Source: DATGMS01 sp040905145
GTDB lineage: Bacteria; Bacteroidota; Bacteroidia; Cytophagales; Cyclobacteriaceae
Length of the DNA: 34,784 nt
Reading direction: 5' to 3'
NCBI GenBank assembly: GCA_040905145.1
Contig: JBBDSC010000127.1
Span: forward strand, 1-34,784
In this document: one piece after another, positions 7,732 to 16,453 of the stretch
Layout of the letters: each line of letters opens with the position of its first letter
How positions within the stretch are numbered: position 1 is the first letter of the stretch
Made by a program: the position numbers and the translations under genes
Notes under the pieces: generated by a model
Told to the model about the DNA's origin: nothing
What the model saw: only the letters and a program-made list of their open reading frames with translations
Databases searched by the model: none

Positions 7732-10700
7732 TTAAAAGGAAACATTCATGCCTACTTTAAATATTTGAGGCATGACGTAGGGACTTGAATATTCTCCAGC
7801 TTTTGTAGGATTTTCCGGATCTATGCCGGTATACCTATCCTCACCCCACCATTTTTTTAAATTAATAATGTTATTGGCGGTGACATATACCCGAAATTGT
7901 TGCATTCCCAATTTGGAGGTAAGATAATTTGGAGGGGTATATCCAATTTCAATTTGTCTCAGTTTCAGGTAGGAACCTGATTCCATAAAATAAGTGGATA
8001 CCCTTCTTTCATCATTTTGATTTATCATTGAAAGTGCAGGTATATCTGAATTGGGGTTATTAGGAGACCAGGCATCAAGAAGTCGTGTTGCATGATTAAA
8101 GCCACTCTGGGTCCAGACATTCCAAAAATCACTGTAGGTCTTCCAATCATTTCTTACTGTATTACCCACAATTCCCTGCCAGAACATGGAAAAATCAATA
8201 TTCCTGTATCTCGCATCGAAATTAACACCGTACATAAAATCAGGATCACTCACACCCAGCCATGTCCGGTCATGCTCCCAGGTAATTCGGCCATCATTGT
8301 CCAAGTCTTTGTAACGAATTCTTCCAAGCCCTTTACCAGGTTGTTCCGGTGAATTATCAACTTCATCCTGTGATTGGAAAAGGCCATCAGCAACAAATCC
8401 ATAAAAGGAATTCAAGGGTCTTCCCAGGATATCATCATCCAATCCATTGCCACCATACGTGAACTTAACCGATTCAGGCAAGTCATCGACTTTATTACGG
8501 AAGGTACTGATATTTCCACTAACAGAATAGGTGAAGTCGTCGGTGGGATTGCTCATATAGGTCATAATGAATTCGACCCCGGTGTTGGTCATATTTGCTG
8601 CATTTATCCACTGATGTCCACCTTCTCCTATGGCTGCCAGATAAGGAGGTTCATATAACATCCCATCTGTATATTTGTAAAAATAATCGAAGGAACCTGA
8701 AAGGCTTCCATTGAAAAGACCAAAGTCCACCCCAATGTCCGTTTGCCTGGTGGCCTCCCATCTTAAATTCTGATTGCCTATATGCCTTCTGCGGTATCCT
8801 GAATAAAGCGTACCGGTTTCATTTCCCGCCAAGCCATACGCAGTAGACCGATAATCGGCATCATAGAAATTTACCAAAGCATTTGTGGGAATATTGGAAT
8901 TTCCATTGACACCCCAACTAGCCCTCAATTTTAAATCTGAAATAAAGCGATTACCTGCAAGAAATCTCTCTTCACTCAATCTCCAGCCTGCGGATACGGC
9001 TGGAAAAAAACCAAATTGATTATTTATTCCAAACTTAGAAGACCCATCGTATCGTAGGGTGGCTGATAAGAGATACTTATCATTATACACGTAATTGAAT
9101 TTTGAGAAATAGGACAAAAGAGAAAACTCATCACCGCCTCCACTGACTTCCTGATTCCCTGTTGCGGAATTCAGGTAAGCATAATCATAATCTTCAAATT
9201 CAATATCCCTTCGGAAACCATCCATATCTTCAAAGACGTATTTAAAGGTTTCAATTCCTGCAAGAAAGTCAAGGCCATGATTTCCAATATTTAAATTATA
9301 ATTTAACGTATTGGTCCATGTCATATTCAAATCTTGCCGCTGATAACCCCTGACCCCGTTGTTGATATCCCTTTTTCCTCCACCTTCTTCCCATGTAAAA
9401 TCAATATGTCTTAAACTTGTAGTGGTATAATCTATGCCGTACAATGTTTTCAAGTTGATATTTTTGAAAAGCTTCAAATTAGCATAAATATTCCCTACTA
9501 CTTTAGAAACTTTTTCATCATTATCCTTTCCCATGGTTAACATTCTCACCGGGTTGTTATAATCATCCATTCCAAGGTCATACGCTGTTCCTCCCCAACC
9601 TCCATCCGTAGTATATACAGGAATGATGGGTGGCATAGTGAGAAAGGAATGACTGTGGTTTTGATTGTTGATCTTAGAGTGGGTCAATGAAAGGTTTTCT
9701 CCTACGGTTAAACGGTTATCTATTAAGTTGTATTCCGAATTCACACGTAAGGAATATCTCCGGAACCCCGTATGGATCTGCGTGCCCCTATTCTCAAATA
9801 AATTCATGGAAAACATGGTTTTAGCTTTCTCCGTGCCATTCAACAAGCTGATTTGATGATTGTTTTGTAGTCCTAACTGCGATCCTTCCTTAAACCAATC
9901 CGTGTCGGCCGATCTCATGGTTTGGTCAGCATTTAACCATTCAAGCGGCGTTACCTGATCTAAAATTGCTACTCCATTTTCATCTCTATGCCACTCGTAA
10001 TCGTAAATCTGGGTAACTTCGTTTGGATCCAGCCCGTCATTAACGGCTGCCTCCCACATGGCTTGCCCATATTGTTGGGTATTCATCATTTCAACCCTGT
10101 TCATAAAACTCGAAACACCGAAAGATCCATTGTAATTTATCTTCGTCTCCCCCGCTTTTCCCTTTTTGGTCTCAATCAAAATAACCCCGCTTGCTGCCCT
10201 TGAGCCATAAATACTGGCTGATGCTGCATCCTTTAATACCTGCATGGAGGCAATGTCATTTGGATTGATATCCCTCAAGTTAAAATTATTCGTAGGCAGC
10301 CCGTCAATAACTATTAAAGGAGGGGCGGATCTCATCGAGGTCAATCCGCGTATTTGAACATTCACGTTTCCGACCGGATTTCCATCTCCCGTAATATACA
10401 TGCCAGGTACCTTGCCCTGCAGGGATTGCATCACATTCGAAAAGTTGTTTTTTTCTATTTCCTCAGAAGAAACCACAGCGACAGAACCAGTCAAGTCCGC
10501 TTTCCTTTGAGTCATATACCCCACTACGACTACTTCCTCTAGGCTCTGCATATCTTCTGTCATTGTTATATCAATCACAGTCCTCCCATTTACAGGAACT
10601 TCCTGTGTGATATATCCAATGGATGAAAACACCAAAATATCATCTTCATTGGGTAAATTTATATTATAATTACCCTCTACATCTGTCACTGTACCTGTAC

Positions 10701-10899
10701 TACTACCCTTTATCAATATATTTACCCCGGGTATACCCAGCCCATCTGATGAGGAGGTTACTGTACCCGTTACATCTATGGCGGCATTGATAATGGCCAC
10801 TTTATCAATGCTTTCTTTTACTTGCGGCTTATCATTTGCAAAGGATAAGCCAACCAATAGAAGCTGGCCCAAAATACCCATACATGAATAACTTACCAC
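7732..10899 (-). CDS. SusC-like TonB-dependent receptor with displaced start codon
   Basis: This is a full-length SusC receptor: signal segment SYSCMGILGQ, regulatory-like domain (VTGTVTSSSDGLGIPGVN), TonB-box-like EEVVVVGYMTQ, plug with PPLIVIDGLP and ASIYGSRAASGVILIETKKG, and a barrel ending in the aromatic VGMNVSF. The longest open frame starts at a GTG at 10899, which lacks the positively charged n-region. Homology with the receptors at 1092 and 23613 places the original ATG at 10928-10930. From there MKKALYKLNK would run in frame if the seven-A run at 10921-10927 had six A. The extra base is either a sequencing error, a real mutation or a slippage site. The gene heads the operon with SusD, the small lipoprotein, DUF6807 and the quinoprotein. 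The substrate is unknown. Confidence 0.94.
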   Translation of the reverse strand: MVSYSCMGILGQLLLVGLSFANDKPQVKESIDKVAIINAAIDVTGTVTSSSDGLGIPGVNILIKGSSTGTVTDVEGNYNINLPNEDDILVFSSIGYITQEVPVNGRTVIDITMTEDMQSLEEVVVVGYMTQRKADLTGSVAVVSSEEIEKNNFSNVMQSLQGKVPGMYITGDGNPVGNVNVQIRGLTSMRSAPPLIVIDGLPTNNFNLRDINPNDIASMQVLKDAASASIYGSRAASGVILIETKKGKAGETKINYNGSFGVSSFMNRVEMMNTQQYGQAMWEAAVNDGLDPNEVTQIYDYEWHRDENGVAILDQVTPLEWLNADQTMRSADTDWFKEGSQLGLQNNHQISLLNGTEKAKTMFSMNLFENRGTQIHTGFRRYSLRVNSEYNLIDNRLTVGENLSLTHSKINNQNHSHSFLTMPPIIPVYTTDGGWGGTAYDLGMDDYNNPVRMLTMGKDNDEKVSKVVGNIYANLKLFKNINLKTLYGIDYTTTSLRHIDFTWEEGGGKRDINNGVRGYQRQDLNMTWTNTLNYNLNIGNHGLDFLAGIETFKYVFEDMDGFRRDIEFEDYDYAYLNSATGNQEVSGGGDEFSLLSYFSKFNYVYNDKYLLSATLRYDGSSKFGINNQFGFFPAVSAGWRLSEERFLAGNRFISDLKLRASWGVNGNSNIPTNALVNFYDADYRSTAYGLAGNETGTLYSGYRRRHIGNQNLRWEATRQTDIGVDFGLFNGSLSGSFDYFYKYTDGMLYEPPYLAAIGEGGHQWINAANMTNTGVEFIMTYMSNPTDDFTYSVSGNISTFRNKVDDLPESVKFTYGGNGLDDDILGRPLNSFYGFVADGLFQSQDEVDNSPEQPGKGLGRIRYKDLDNDGRITWEHDRTWLGVSDPDFMYGVNFDARYRNIDFSMFWQGIVGNTVRNDWKTYSDFWNVWTQSGFNHATRLLDAWSPNNPNSDIPALSMINQNDERRVSTYFMESGSYLKLRQIEIGYTPPNYLTSKLGMQQFRVYVTANNIINLKKWWGEDRYTGIDPENPTKAGEYSSPYVMPQIFKVGMNVSF

Positions 10900-10930
10900 T
10901 TTGTTGAGTTTGTAAAGTGCTTTTTTTCAT

Positions 10931-11050
10931 ACTTTTGTGGTTGTGGATGAGACATAGTTTATCTCCAATCCTATCCTCAGCTGGTTGGTAGCCGATTTGT
11001 AAGGGATAAGATCTTAAATCTTGGCCAGAGATAATGCCTTTATCTTCGGC
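10931..11050 (-). promoter_or_regulatory. Conserved SusC 5' leader, copy 2 (two hairpins)
   Basis: This is the homologue of the leader at 1093-1213. The first hairpin spans 11024-11050 (GCCGAAGAT against ATCTCTGGC). Compared with copy 1 a C-to-T change turns a G-C pair into G-U and so keeps the stem. The second spans 10969-11011, where TCTTA pairs with TAGGA by one G-U and CCTT with GAGG by another. The loop keeps CCAACC-GCT. The spacer before the displaced ATG keeps the GTCTCATCCACAACCACAAAAG motif in slightly changed form. The stretch 10931-11293 is otherwise non-coding: it also holds the A/T-rich element and a terminator-like structure. Confidence 0.6.
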
Positions 11051-11063
11051 TAAATATTAACTC

Positions 11064-11120
11064 AATGTAATTTTTTTTTTGGAAAAAAACATATGATTTT
11101 ATTTCTTTTATAAGAAAAAA
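11064..11120 (-). promoter_or_regulatory. A/T-rich upstream element, copy 2
   Basis: This starts with AATGTAA followed by a ten-T run, GGAAAAAAA and CATATGATTTT, matching the element at 1401-1456 in order and spacing, although the long inverted-repeat arms have partly decayed. A -7-like TAATATTT lies just downstream on the minus strand, near 11052-11060, but matches the TAnnTTTG consensus poorly. It is probably the promoter region of the SusC operon that begins at about 10930. Confidence 0.4.
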
Positions 11121-11121
11121 G

Positions 11122-11209
11122 TATCCTAATAAGTTTAAAGGAATAGTTTTATTCTAATTTATTCATTCGGATATGAATAATATATTGAAAAATACTTCTT
11201 ATTAGGATA
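11122..11209 (-). terminator. Terminator-like nested inverted repeat after the GxGYxYP operon
   Basis: Two perfect 12-base arms (TATCCTAATAAG at 11122-11133 and its complement at 11198-11209) enclose 64 bases. These contain a second perfect eight-base-pair hairpin (TTATTCAT at 11159-11166, ATGAATAA at 11173-11180, six-base loop). On the transcribed strand the outer stem is followed by ACTTTTTTC, which fits an intrinsic terminator for the operon whose last gene stops at 11294. The large loop is unusual for a simple terminator. Confidence 0.45.
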
Positions 11210-11293
11210 AAAAAATAGAGCAAGTCAGTAGAAAAAAATACCTGAGTTGATGTTTTGATCTTTAACTTCTTTTAGTTCCTTGATGAAGCTTTA

Positions 11294-13204
11294 TTATTCG
11301 ATTTTTCCCTGAGCCGCCTCGGGATTATTTTTCAGCCATATCCGATAGAGCTCAAAGAAAGTGGGAGCATCCAGCAGCTCAACCGAAGGATCCTGTTGAT
11401 TAAGTTCCTCCACCACTTGCACATACCAGGTGGGACTTTTTAGAATATTCCGAAACCAGTGGAAAGGGATAGGCCTATCCTTCACACGGCCTAGGATATG
11501 CTTTGCCGCCTCATTCGGATTTGTCTCGTTCACGTCAGCATCGGCCCGTAGAACAGGCATTTCGCCATGCAACAGGGTCAGAGGGATCTTCTGGGGTACA
11601 ATCCCATTTGGGCTGAACGCTGCATAGGCATCCAGGCCTTTTTGATTCATTCCTGGCGCAAAACCGTCTATTATAAACCCGGTAATACTCAGGTCCCACC
11701 TTTCATAATAAGGTTGGTTATGCTCAGCCCAAACATCCACTGCGCCGGGAAGATCAGATATTGGCCTCGGCTCCTGAAGCATACCTGGCATCAGGTAACC
11801 TGCACCGTTATCCGCAGAAACAAAGTAATCATTTTTAGTGGCGGTCTCTCTTCTGTAGGCCAGGGCCATAGGTACCCGCTCTTCCAGCACAGGACTGATG
11901 CTCCACATCATCGGCACCTTTCCCCGGTCAGGGTTGTCCCAGATGGTAGGGGTAGTCTGCGAAAGCCAGGAGGAAGCATCATAATCGCCCACGTAGAAAA
12001 TGATAAAGTTCCGGTCCGAAATATTTACCTTTCCGTCCTTTGTCAGATAGCCTCGCTTTAAAAGATCCGCCTTACTCACCCATGGCTGCTCATACTTTTT
12101 TTCCAGGGGGAAATGTTGCCAGAATGAAGCGTTGGCCAAGGCTCCGTAGCCTATCGCATCTGCATCTTTAAAAGCATTATAGGCACTGATGATCCGCGAA
12201 TACTCCCATTCTGTTGGCACATCTTCATGAGAACCTCCAGCATGTTTGGTATACTTGAATGCCCAAGGCGGAAACCCTCCGATATAGCACATCTTTTTTC
12301 CCTGGTTCTGCTCATAGGCCGTAAGCAGCAACTCTTTTAAAGTGCTGAGATCAACGCCTGTTTTTTGACCCGGTTCGTCTGTTGCCGGCTCGTCACCCCA
12401 AGGACTCAGGTCAAAGAAGAAGGCATTGCGGCTGACAAAAAAGTCATGGTTGGTGAGGGTATGGTGGTTGCGGTTAGTGGCATTGGGCTTTTCCATCCAC
12501 TTCTGGTCTATATAGTAAGCCCCATATTCTGTATTGCATTTGCCGGTCTTCATATATTTTTCCAGAAACCATAAATAAACGTCGTTTTTAACGGATTGAC
12601 TGGAAGGACGGGAGGTGCCTGGGATATCACCTTCTCCGGTAAATAGGGAGGAACCATCCTTATTCAAAAGCCAAACTTTTACAGGAAGTTTGGGCCCCTC
12701 TAGTACCAATTGAGAGTAAAGGCTGTTTTCATCTGTATCATACCGGATGGCTATGAGATCATCCGCTCCCGCTACGGCTGAGGCGACATTACTCGTTGCT
12801 GCTACTTTGGGGTCATAAACTACGGCCCCATTAATATCTGATTGATAGGCTGTGACAAGTTCAACAATATTAGAATATTCCATGGTGTCCCTGCCGCTTA
12901 GCCATTTTCCGGGCTGGCGGTATTTCTCCCACCAATACCTGTCAATGTTAATCGATTGGTTTTCGACAAAGAAAACATATAATTTTGGCGAATCACGGTT
13001 CACTATACCCTGCAAAGTAGCCACAGTGTGGACATGATCCCAGGCGAGGTGCACATCTTCAGGACCCTGTATATTCCTTTCCAACGTATACCCTAGGTTA
13101 AAGAGTCCAATGGGATCTTTTTTTCCCTTCTCAAAATGATCAGCCTTAAGGTGGATCGGAATTAGTAGAAAACTTAGTAATAATAAAACTAGGGTGGATT
13201 TCAT
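11294..13204 (-). CDS. GxGYxYP-family putative glycoside hydrolase, Sec-exported
   Basis: This protein belongs to the GxGYxYP family (PF16216 and PF14323), proposed glycoside hydrolases of unproven activity. The name motif is present as GAGYLMP, residues 483-489 counted from the longer in-frame start at 13252. It shares FDLSPWGDE, VPTEWE and IVNRDSPKLY with the neighbouring paralogue. I chose the ATG at 13204 because it starts directly with MKSTLVLLLLSFLLIPIHL, a clean Sec signal; the longer form adds sixteen residues of no signal value. Several conserved acids (D424-type GDYDAS, ND-Y near 475, IIDGF near 527) are possible catalytic residues, which is inference. It is the last gene of the seven-gene operon and is followed by a terminator-like inverted repeat. 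The substrate is unknown. Confidence 0.88.
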   Translation of the reverse strand: MKSTLVLLLLSFLLIPIHLKADHFEKGKKDPIGLFNLGYTLERNIQGPEDVHLAWDHVHTVATLQGIVNRDSPKLYVFFVENQSINIDRYWWEKYRQPGKWLSGRDTMEYSNIVELVTAYQSDINGAVVYDPKVAATSNVASAVAGADDLIAIRYDTDENSLYSQLVLEGPKLPVKVWLLNKDGSSLFTGEGDIPGTSRPSSQSVKNDVYLWFLEKYMKTGKCNTEYGAYYIDQKWMEKPNATNRNHHTLTNHDFFVSRNAFFFDLSPWGDEPATDEPGQKTGVDLSTLKELLLTAYEQNQGKKMCYIGGFPPWAFKYTKHAGGSHEDVPTEWEYSRIISAYNAFKDADAIGYGALANASFWQHFPLEKKYEQPWVSKADLLKRGYLTKDGKVNISDRNFIIFYVGDYDASSWLSQTTPTIWDNPDRGKVPMMWSISPVLEERVPMALAYRRETATKNDYFVSADNGAGYLMPGMLQEPRPISDLPGAVDVWAEHNQPYYERWDLSITGFIIDGFAPGMNQKGLDAYAAFSPNGIVPQKIPLTLLHGEMPVLRADADVNETNPNEAAKHILGRVKDRPIPFHWFRNILKSPTWYVQVVEELNQQDPSVELLDAPTFFELYRIWLKNNPEAAQGKIE

Positions 13205-13278
13205 CGCGGTTAAACTATTTATCATTAATTCAATTAATTTTTGATCCGACAATCAGGATAGTTTGTAAGCATATCCTA

Positions 13279-15039
13279 TTACTCATGATACGCTTTGAAT
13301 ATCCTGAAGAAATTATAGGGATCCGCCACTTCTATGTCTAAATCAGGACGGTTTTTCCTGAGCAAGTCGATACTGTCGATGACCTGGCCCGGGGACGTCC
13401 ATACAATTCTGAAAAAGTGAAAGGCCGGGGCATCTTCGGATTTTTCGGGTATCGCATCAGACATATCTTTTGCTGTTTGTTCCAAACTTGAAAAATTACA
13501 GGCAGAATTGATAAGCTCCATTACCGGCATTCCTTTCCATACATGAGGTTCGGGATTCTTACCTCCCTGGTTATGAAAATCCAAAACAATGGTCGCCAAT
13601 CCATCTGGAGAAAACTTCGTGAAGGCATCTTTTACCCGATCTGTCGGCTCATCCCAGTCCAATACCATTGGAGAAAGGGTCATATCCAGGTGTTGGTAAA
13701 ACTTTTTATTGTGATGGATAAAAAGAGGCAGATATTCTTCCTTAATTCTATTGGGATTCATGTACCCTGCAGCACTTGCGTCGGCTCCAAAGTAATCATT
13801 TTCCGAAGCGGAAGTATAAAAATAATGGATAAGGTCGGGATATGTTTCCACAAGATTTGGATTAATCCCCCAAATTAATGGGATTTCACCGCGACGTTCG
13901 TCACTCCAATGCTCAGGCAAGAATTCGTAAAGAGGAGTAGTGGAATCATAATCAGCCATCAAGATACATAGATAAGTCTTGTTTTGCCGTTCTTGGACAA
14001 GCTTTGGCCGATGTTGCTTCAAAGGCAGGCTTGGGGCCTTGCTATGGAACGACTGGTTGAAGCAATTATGAGCCACCGTATTCTGGTAACAATTGTAAGG
14101 GGAAATGAGATAAACTGTCTCCCACTCAGTGGGGACCGGATCATGTTTGCTTGGGTAATTAGGCACATTGCTGTACTTTGAAAATGAGAAGAATCCTGCA
14201 ACTTCGGTCATTTCCTTACCTGAAGTTTGTTTCAATAGTTCACTTAACATGATATGGTAAGTGGCTAGATCTGTTCCAAAGGGTTGTTCAGGATCATCTT
14301 TGGGTTTTTCATCGCCCCAAGGAGAAAGATCGTACACAAAAGAACGGTTGGTAATCGCCCAATCACGGGTAACCACATAGGCCACATCACCCCGCTCCCT
14401 GGTGAAAAAAGCATCTTCGTAAAGACAGAGCCAATGGCCCGAACATAGGCCCTTACTGAGATATTCCCTGACCGCCCATCGATAGGCGTCGTTTTTTGCG
14501 CTCCCTGTCGCTTTACCGGTAAACATCCCCCGCAAATCCTTAATAACAGGTAATTCCCATTGGGAAAGATATTTTTCCGCAAGTTCAGGGCTCAAAACTA
14601 TCCCGTCCTCTACCCCAGCGATAGTGGTAGCCACATTAATAGAAGCAGGGACAGCAGGATCCCAGATTACGGCACCTTTAACCTTGCCCTTTGCCAAAGC
14701 AAAGAGTGCATCTAGATCAGTGATCTGTTGGACTGGGCGTCCATTGAGCCATCCGTCTTTTGTGGATAAAATGTCCAGCCAATACCCAGGCCATTTACTG
14801 GCTGATGGAGCGATATAAACCAACGGGGATTTTCTGTTGATGATCCCTTGAAGGCAAGCTACCACCATGGATTCATCATAAGTTGTAAGGGCATCGGTTT
14901 TTGATCGGGTGTATACAACAATTGGCTCATGGATATGTTTGTTGCCAAAAGCAAACTGAAGCGGCCCCATTACCCCAATTGCTGCTCCGGATAGTGCAGT
15001 AGCTTTAATAAATTTACGCCTATCAAATAAATCCCTCAT
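13279..15039 (-). CDS. GxGYxYP-family putative glycoside hydrolase, Tat-exported
   Basis: This 586-residue paralogue of the next gene begins with a twin-arginine leader (DRRKFIKATALSGAAIGVMG), so it is probably exported folded by the Tat system. The family motif is altered to A423-A-G-Y-M-N-P429, with the first glycine replaced by alanine. Shared landmarks are ACLQGIINRKSPLVYI near 61, FVYDLSPWGDEKP near 234, VPTEWE near 302, MADYDSTTPLYEF near 361 and SENDYFGAD near 412. The gene lies 36 bases after the TIM-barrel-like gene and just before the Sec-exported paralogue. Tandem paralogues on different export routes suggest different folding or cofactor needs, or a heteromeric pair; this is inference. 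The reaction is unproven. Confidence 0.87.
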   Translation of the reverse strand: MRDLFDRRKFIKATALSGAAIGVMGPLQFAFGNKHIHEPIVVYTRSKTDALTTYDESMVVACLQGIINRKSPLVYIAPSASKWPGYWLDILSTKDGWLNGRPVQQITDLDALFALAKGKVKGAVIWDPAVPASINVATTIAGVEDGIVLSPELAEKYLSQWELPVIKDLRGMFTGKATGSAKNDAYRWAVREYLSKGLCSGHWLCLYEDAFFTRERGDVAYVVTRDWAITNRSFVYDLSPWGDEKPKDDPEQPFGTDLATYHIMLSELLKQTSGKEMTEVAGFFSFSKYSNVPNYPSKHDPVPTEWETVYLISPYNCYQNTVAHNCFNQSFHSKAPSLPLKQHRPKLVQERQNKTYLCILMADYDSTTPLYEFLPEHWSDERRGEIPLIWGINPNLVETYPDLIHYFYTSASENDYFGADASAAGYMNPNRIKEEYLPLFIHHNKKFYQHLDMTLSPMVLDWDEPTDRVKDAFTKFSPDGLATIVLDFHNQGGKNPEPHVWKGMPVMELINSACNFSSLEQTAKDMSDAIPEKSEDAPAFHFFRIVWTSPGQVIDSIDLLRKNRPDLDIEVADPYNFFRIFKAYHE

Positions 15040-15075
15040 GATTTTTAGCCAATAATTTTTTTATCACTCAACATT

Positions 15076-16434
15076 TCACTTAGTGCCTTCAATCTTTCTG
15101 ATTTGATCTAACCAATCATTCCAGTTGTCATCCACGATCCCAATCTCCCTTTTGGGAGTCCAGTCTTCGTTGTAAAGGCTGAAACTATTTTCGCTGTTAC
15201 TAACACTCACAAACTCCCACCCAAAGCGGGTGCCTTGCCTGAGGGTATTCAACAGAATTTCTTGAAGTTCCTCATCTGAATACCTCACGTAATCACTACC
15301 GTTAAAAGTCATATGCTCAGAAACCGCCCAATCTCTATCGTATTCGTGCATGACTTCCCCTACTCTATCGTATGCCTTTTGATTCGGGGAATTTTCCGGA
15401 AAATACCAGTGCCAATTAACCTGTATAATATTCGCAGCTGTCAGGGAAGAAAGGAATTCTACCGGATCACCATTCCTTCTTATGGTTGTACTTTCTTCCG
15501 CATCCAAAAAATCAACGGCCACGTAGGCATTCTGGCCGGCAACTGATCTATAGGCCGCAGCATCATCATTTACCCACTGGGCAAGAAATTGGGCCCGGAA
15601 TTTATTCCAGGTTTCGTTTTTTATAAAATCTTCAGAAACAGGGAAGGATCCGGGCATTGCTGACAAGGAATCCGTTATTGAGTTGGTTTGGCGCCATTTT
15701 TCATATTCCTTTCTTGCGTTAGCACTGTAGTCCAAATTGATGGTCCCCATATATTGGGGTTCAACGGTAGTTTCAAAATATAAAATCTTTTTGGTGTCAA
15801 TTCCTTGGGCTATGTTTTTGATGAATTCATGAACATTTTGCCGGTATTCTTCATGAAAAATTGAAATTACTTCATTATTAAACCCATACTCCGTATCATT
15901 GACCTTTTGACCTTGATCATCTATGGCATAAGCATCCGGATAGTTTTCCCAAAAACCAGTCGGGATATTTCCTCCTCCTACAGCATAAGTTTCAATGGAA
16001 AGGCAGGGATACATCCCTTTGGCATAAATGGAATCTATCAGACTGCTTAAAGGCTCAAGCGATTCATCCGGTGTACCGTCGCCATCTTTATCGAAATGAT
16101 GCCAATAACAGTTGATTTCTATGGTGTTATAATTTTTATCTTTTAAAATGTCAAGATCATTGATCAATTGAAAAACCTCCTCCTTATTCGCGAAATTCCG
16201 AAGAGGTTTGCCTATTTTCAAAAATTCCCACTCTCCGTCAAAATAAAATTTTCCTTCCTTTATCTCCCAGAGATTATAATCCGCTATGTTGTCTTGGTTT
16301 CTGATTGGTGGGTTAGTTTTTGTGGATTTGTCCACTTCGGCACATGAAAAAATTAAAACCATCATGACAATTAAAAGACATCCAGCTTTGATGCTTTTTT
16401 TAAAAGGGAATATGATCCTGCTATATCCATTCAT
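15076..16434 (-). CDS. TIM-barrel-like lipoprotein, putative clan GH-A glycoside hydrolase
   Basis: This is a lipoprotein with signal MNGYSRIIFPFKKSIKAG and a hydrophobic segment ending in LIFSC. I chose the start at 16434; the ATG at 16464 would overlap the previous gene by eleven bases and put extra residues before the signal. The body looks like a (beta/alpha)8 barrel: YNTIEINCYWHHFD, GMYPCLSIETY, KILYFETTVEPQY, AANIIQVNWHWYF, DWAVSEHMTFNG. Counting from the longer start, E235 and E383 sit where the acid/base and nucleophile of clan GH-A enzymes would be expected, an inference from position only. A DKDGDGTPDE loop at 125-134 matches a calcium-binding motif. I do not recognise a numbered GH family. 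It lies between the beta-helix gene and the Tat GxGYxYP gene. Confidence 0.7.
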   Translation of the reverse strand: MNGYSRIIFPFKKSIKAGCLLIVMMVLIFSCAEVDKSTKTNPPIRNQDNIADYNLWEIKEGKFYFDGEWEFLKIGKPLRNFANKEEVFQLINDLDILKDKNYNTIEINCYWHHFDKDGDGTPDESLEPLSSLIDSIYAKGMYPCLSIETYAVGGGNIPTGFWENYPDAYAIDDQGQKVNDTEYGFNNEVISIFHEEYRQNVHEFIKNIAQGIDTKKILYFETTVEPQYMGTINLDYSANARKEYEKWRQTNSITDSLSAMPGSFPVSEDFIKNETWNKFRAQFLAQWVNDDAAAYRSVAGQNAYVAVDFLDAEESTTIRRNGDPVEFLSSLTAANIIQVNWHWYFPENSPNQKAYDRVGEVMHEYDRDWAVSEHMTFNGSDYVRYSDEELQEILLNTLRQGTRFGWEFVSVSNSENSFSLYNEDWTPKREIGIVDDNWNDWLDQIRKIEGTK

Positions 16435-16453
16435 TTTAACCATGTCCACTGTA

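Noticed and set aside
10897..10899. GTG as the true start of the SusC gene
   Set aside because: It would remove the basic n-region that all three paralogues have; homology points to the ATG at 10928-10930 with one extra A downstream. It is kept only as the end of the open frame.
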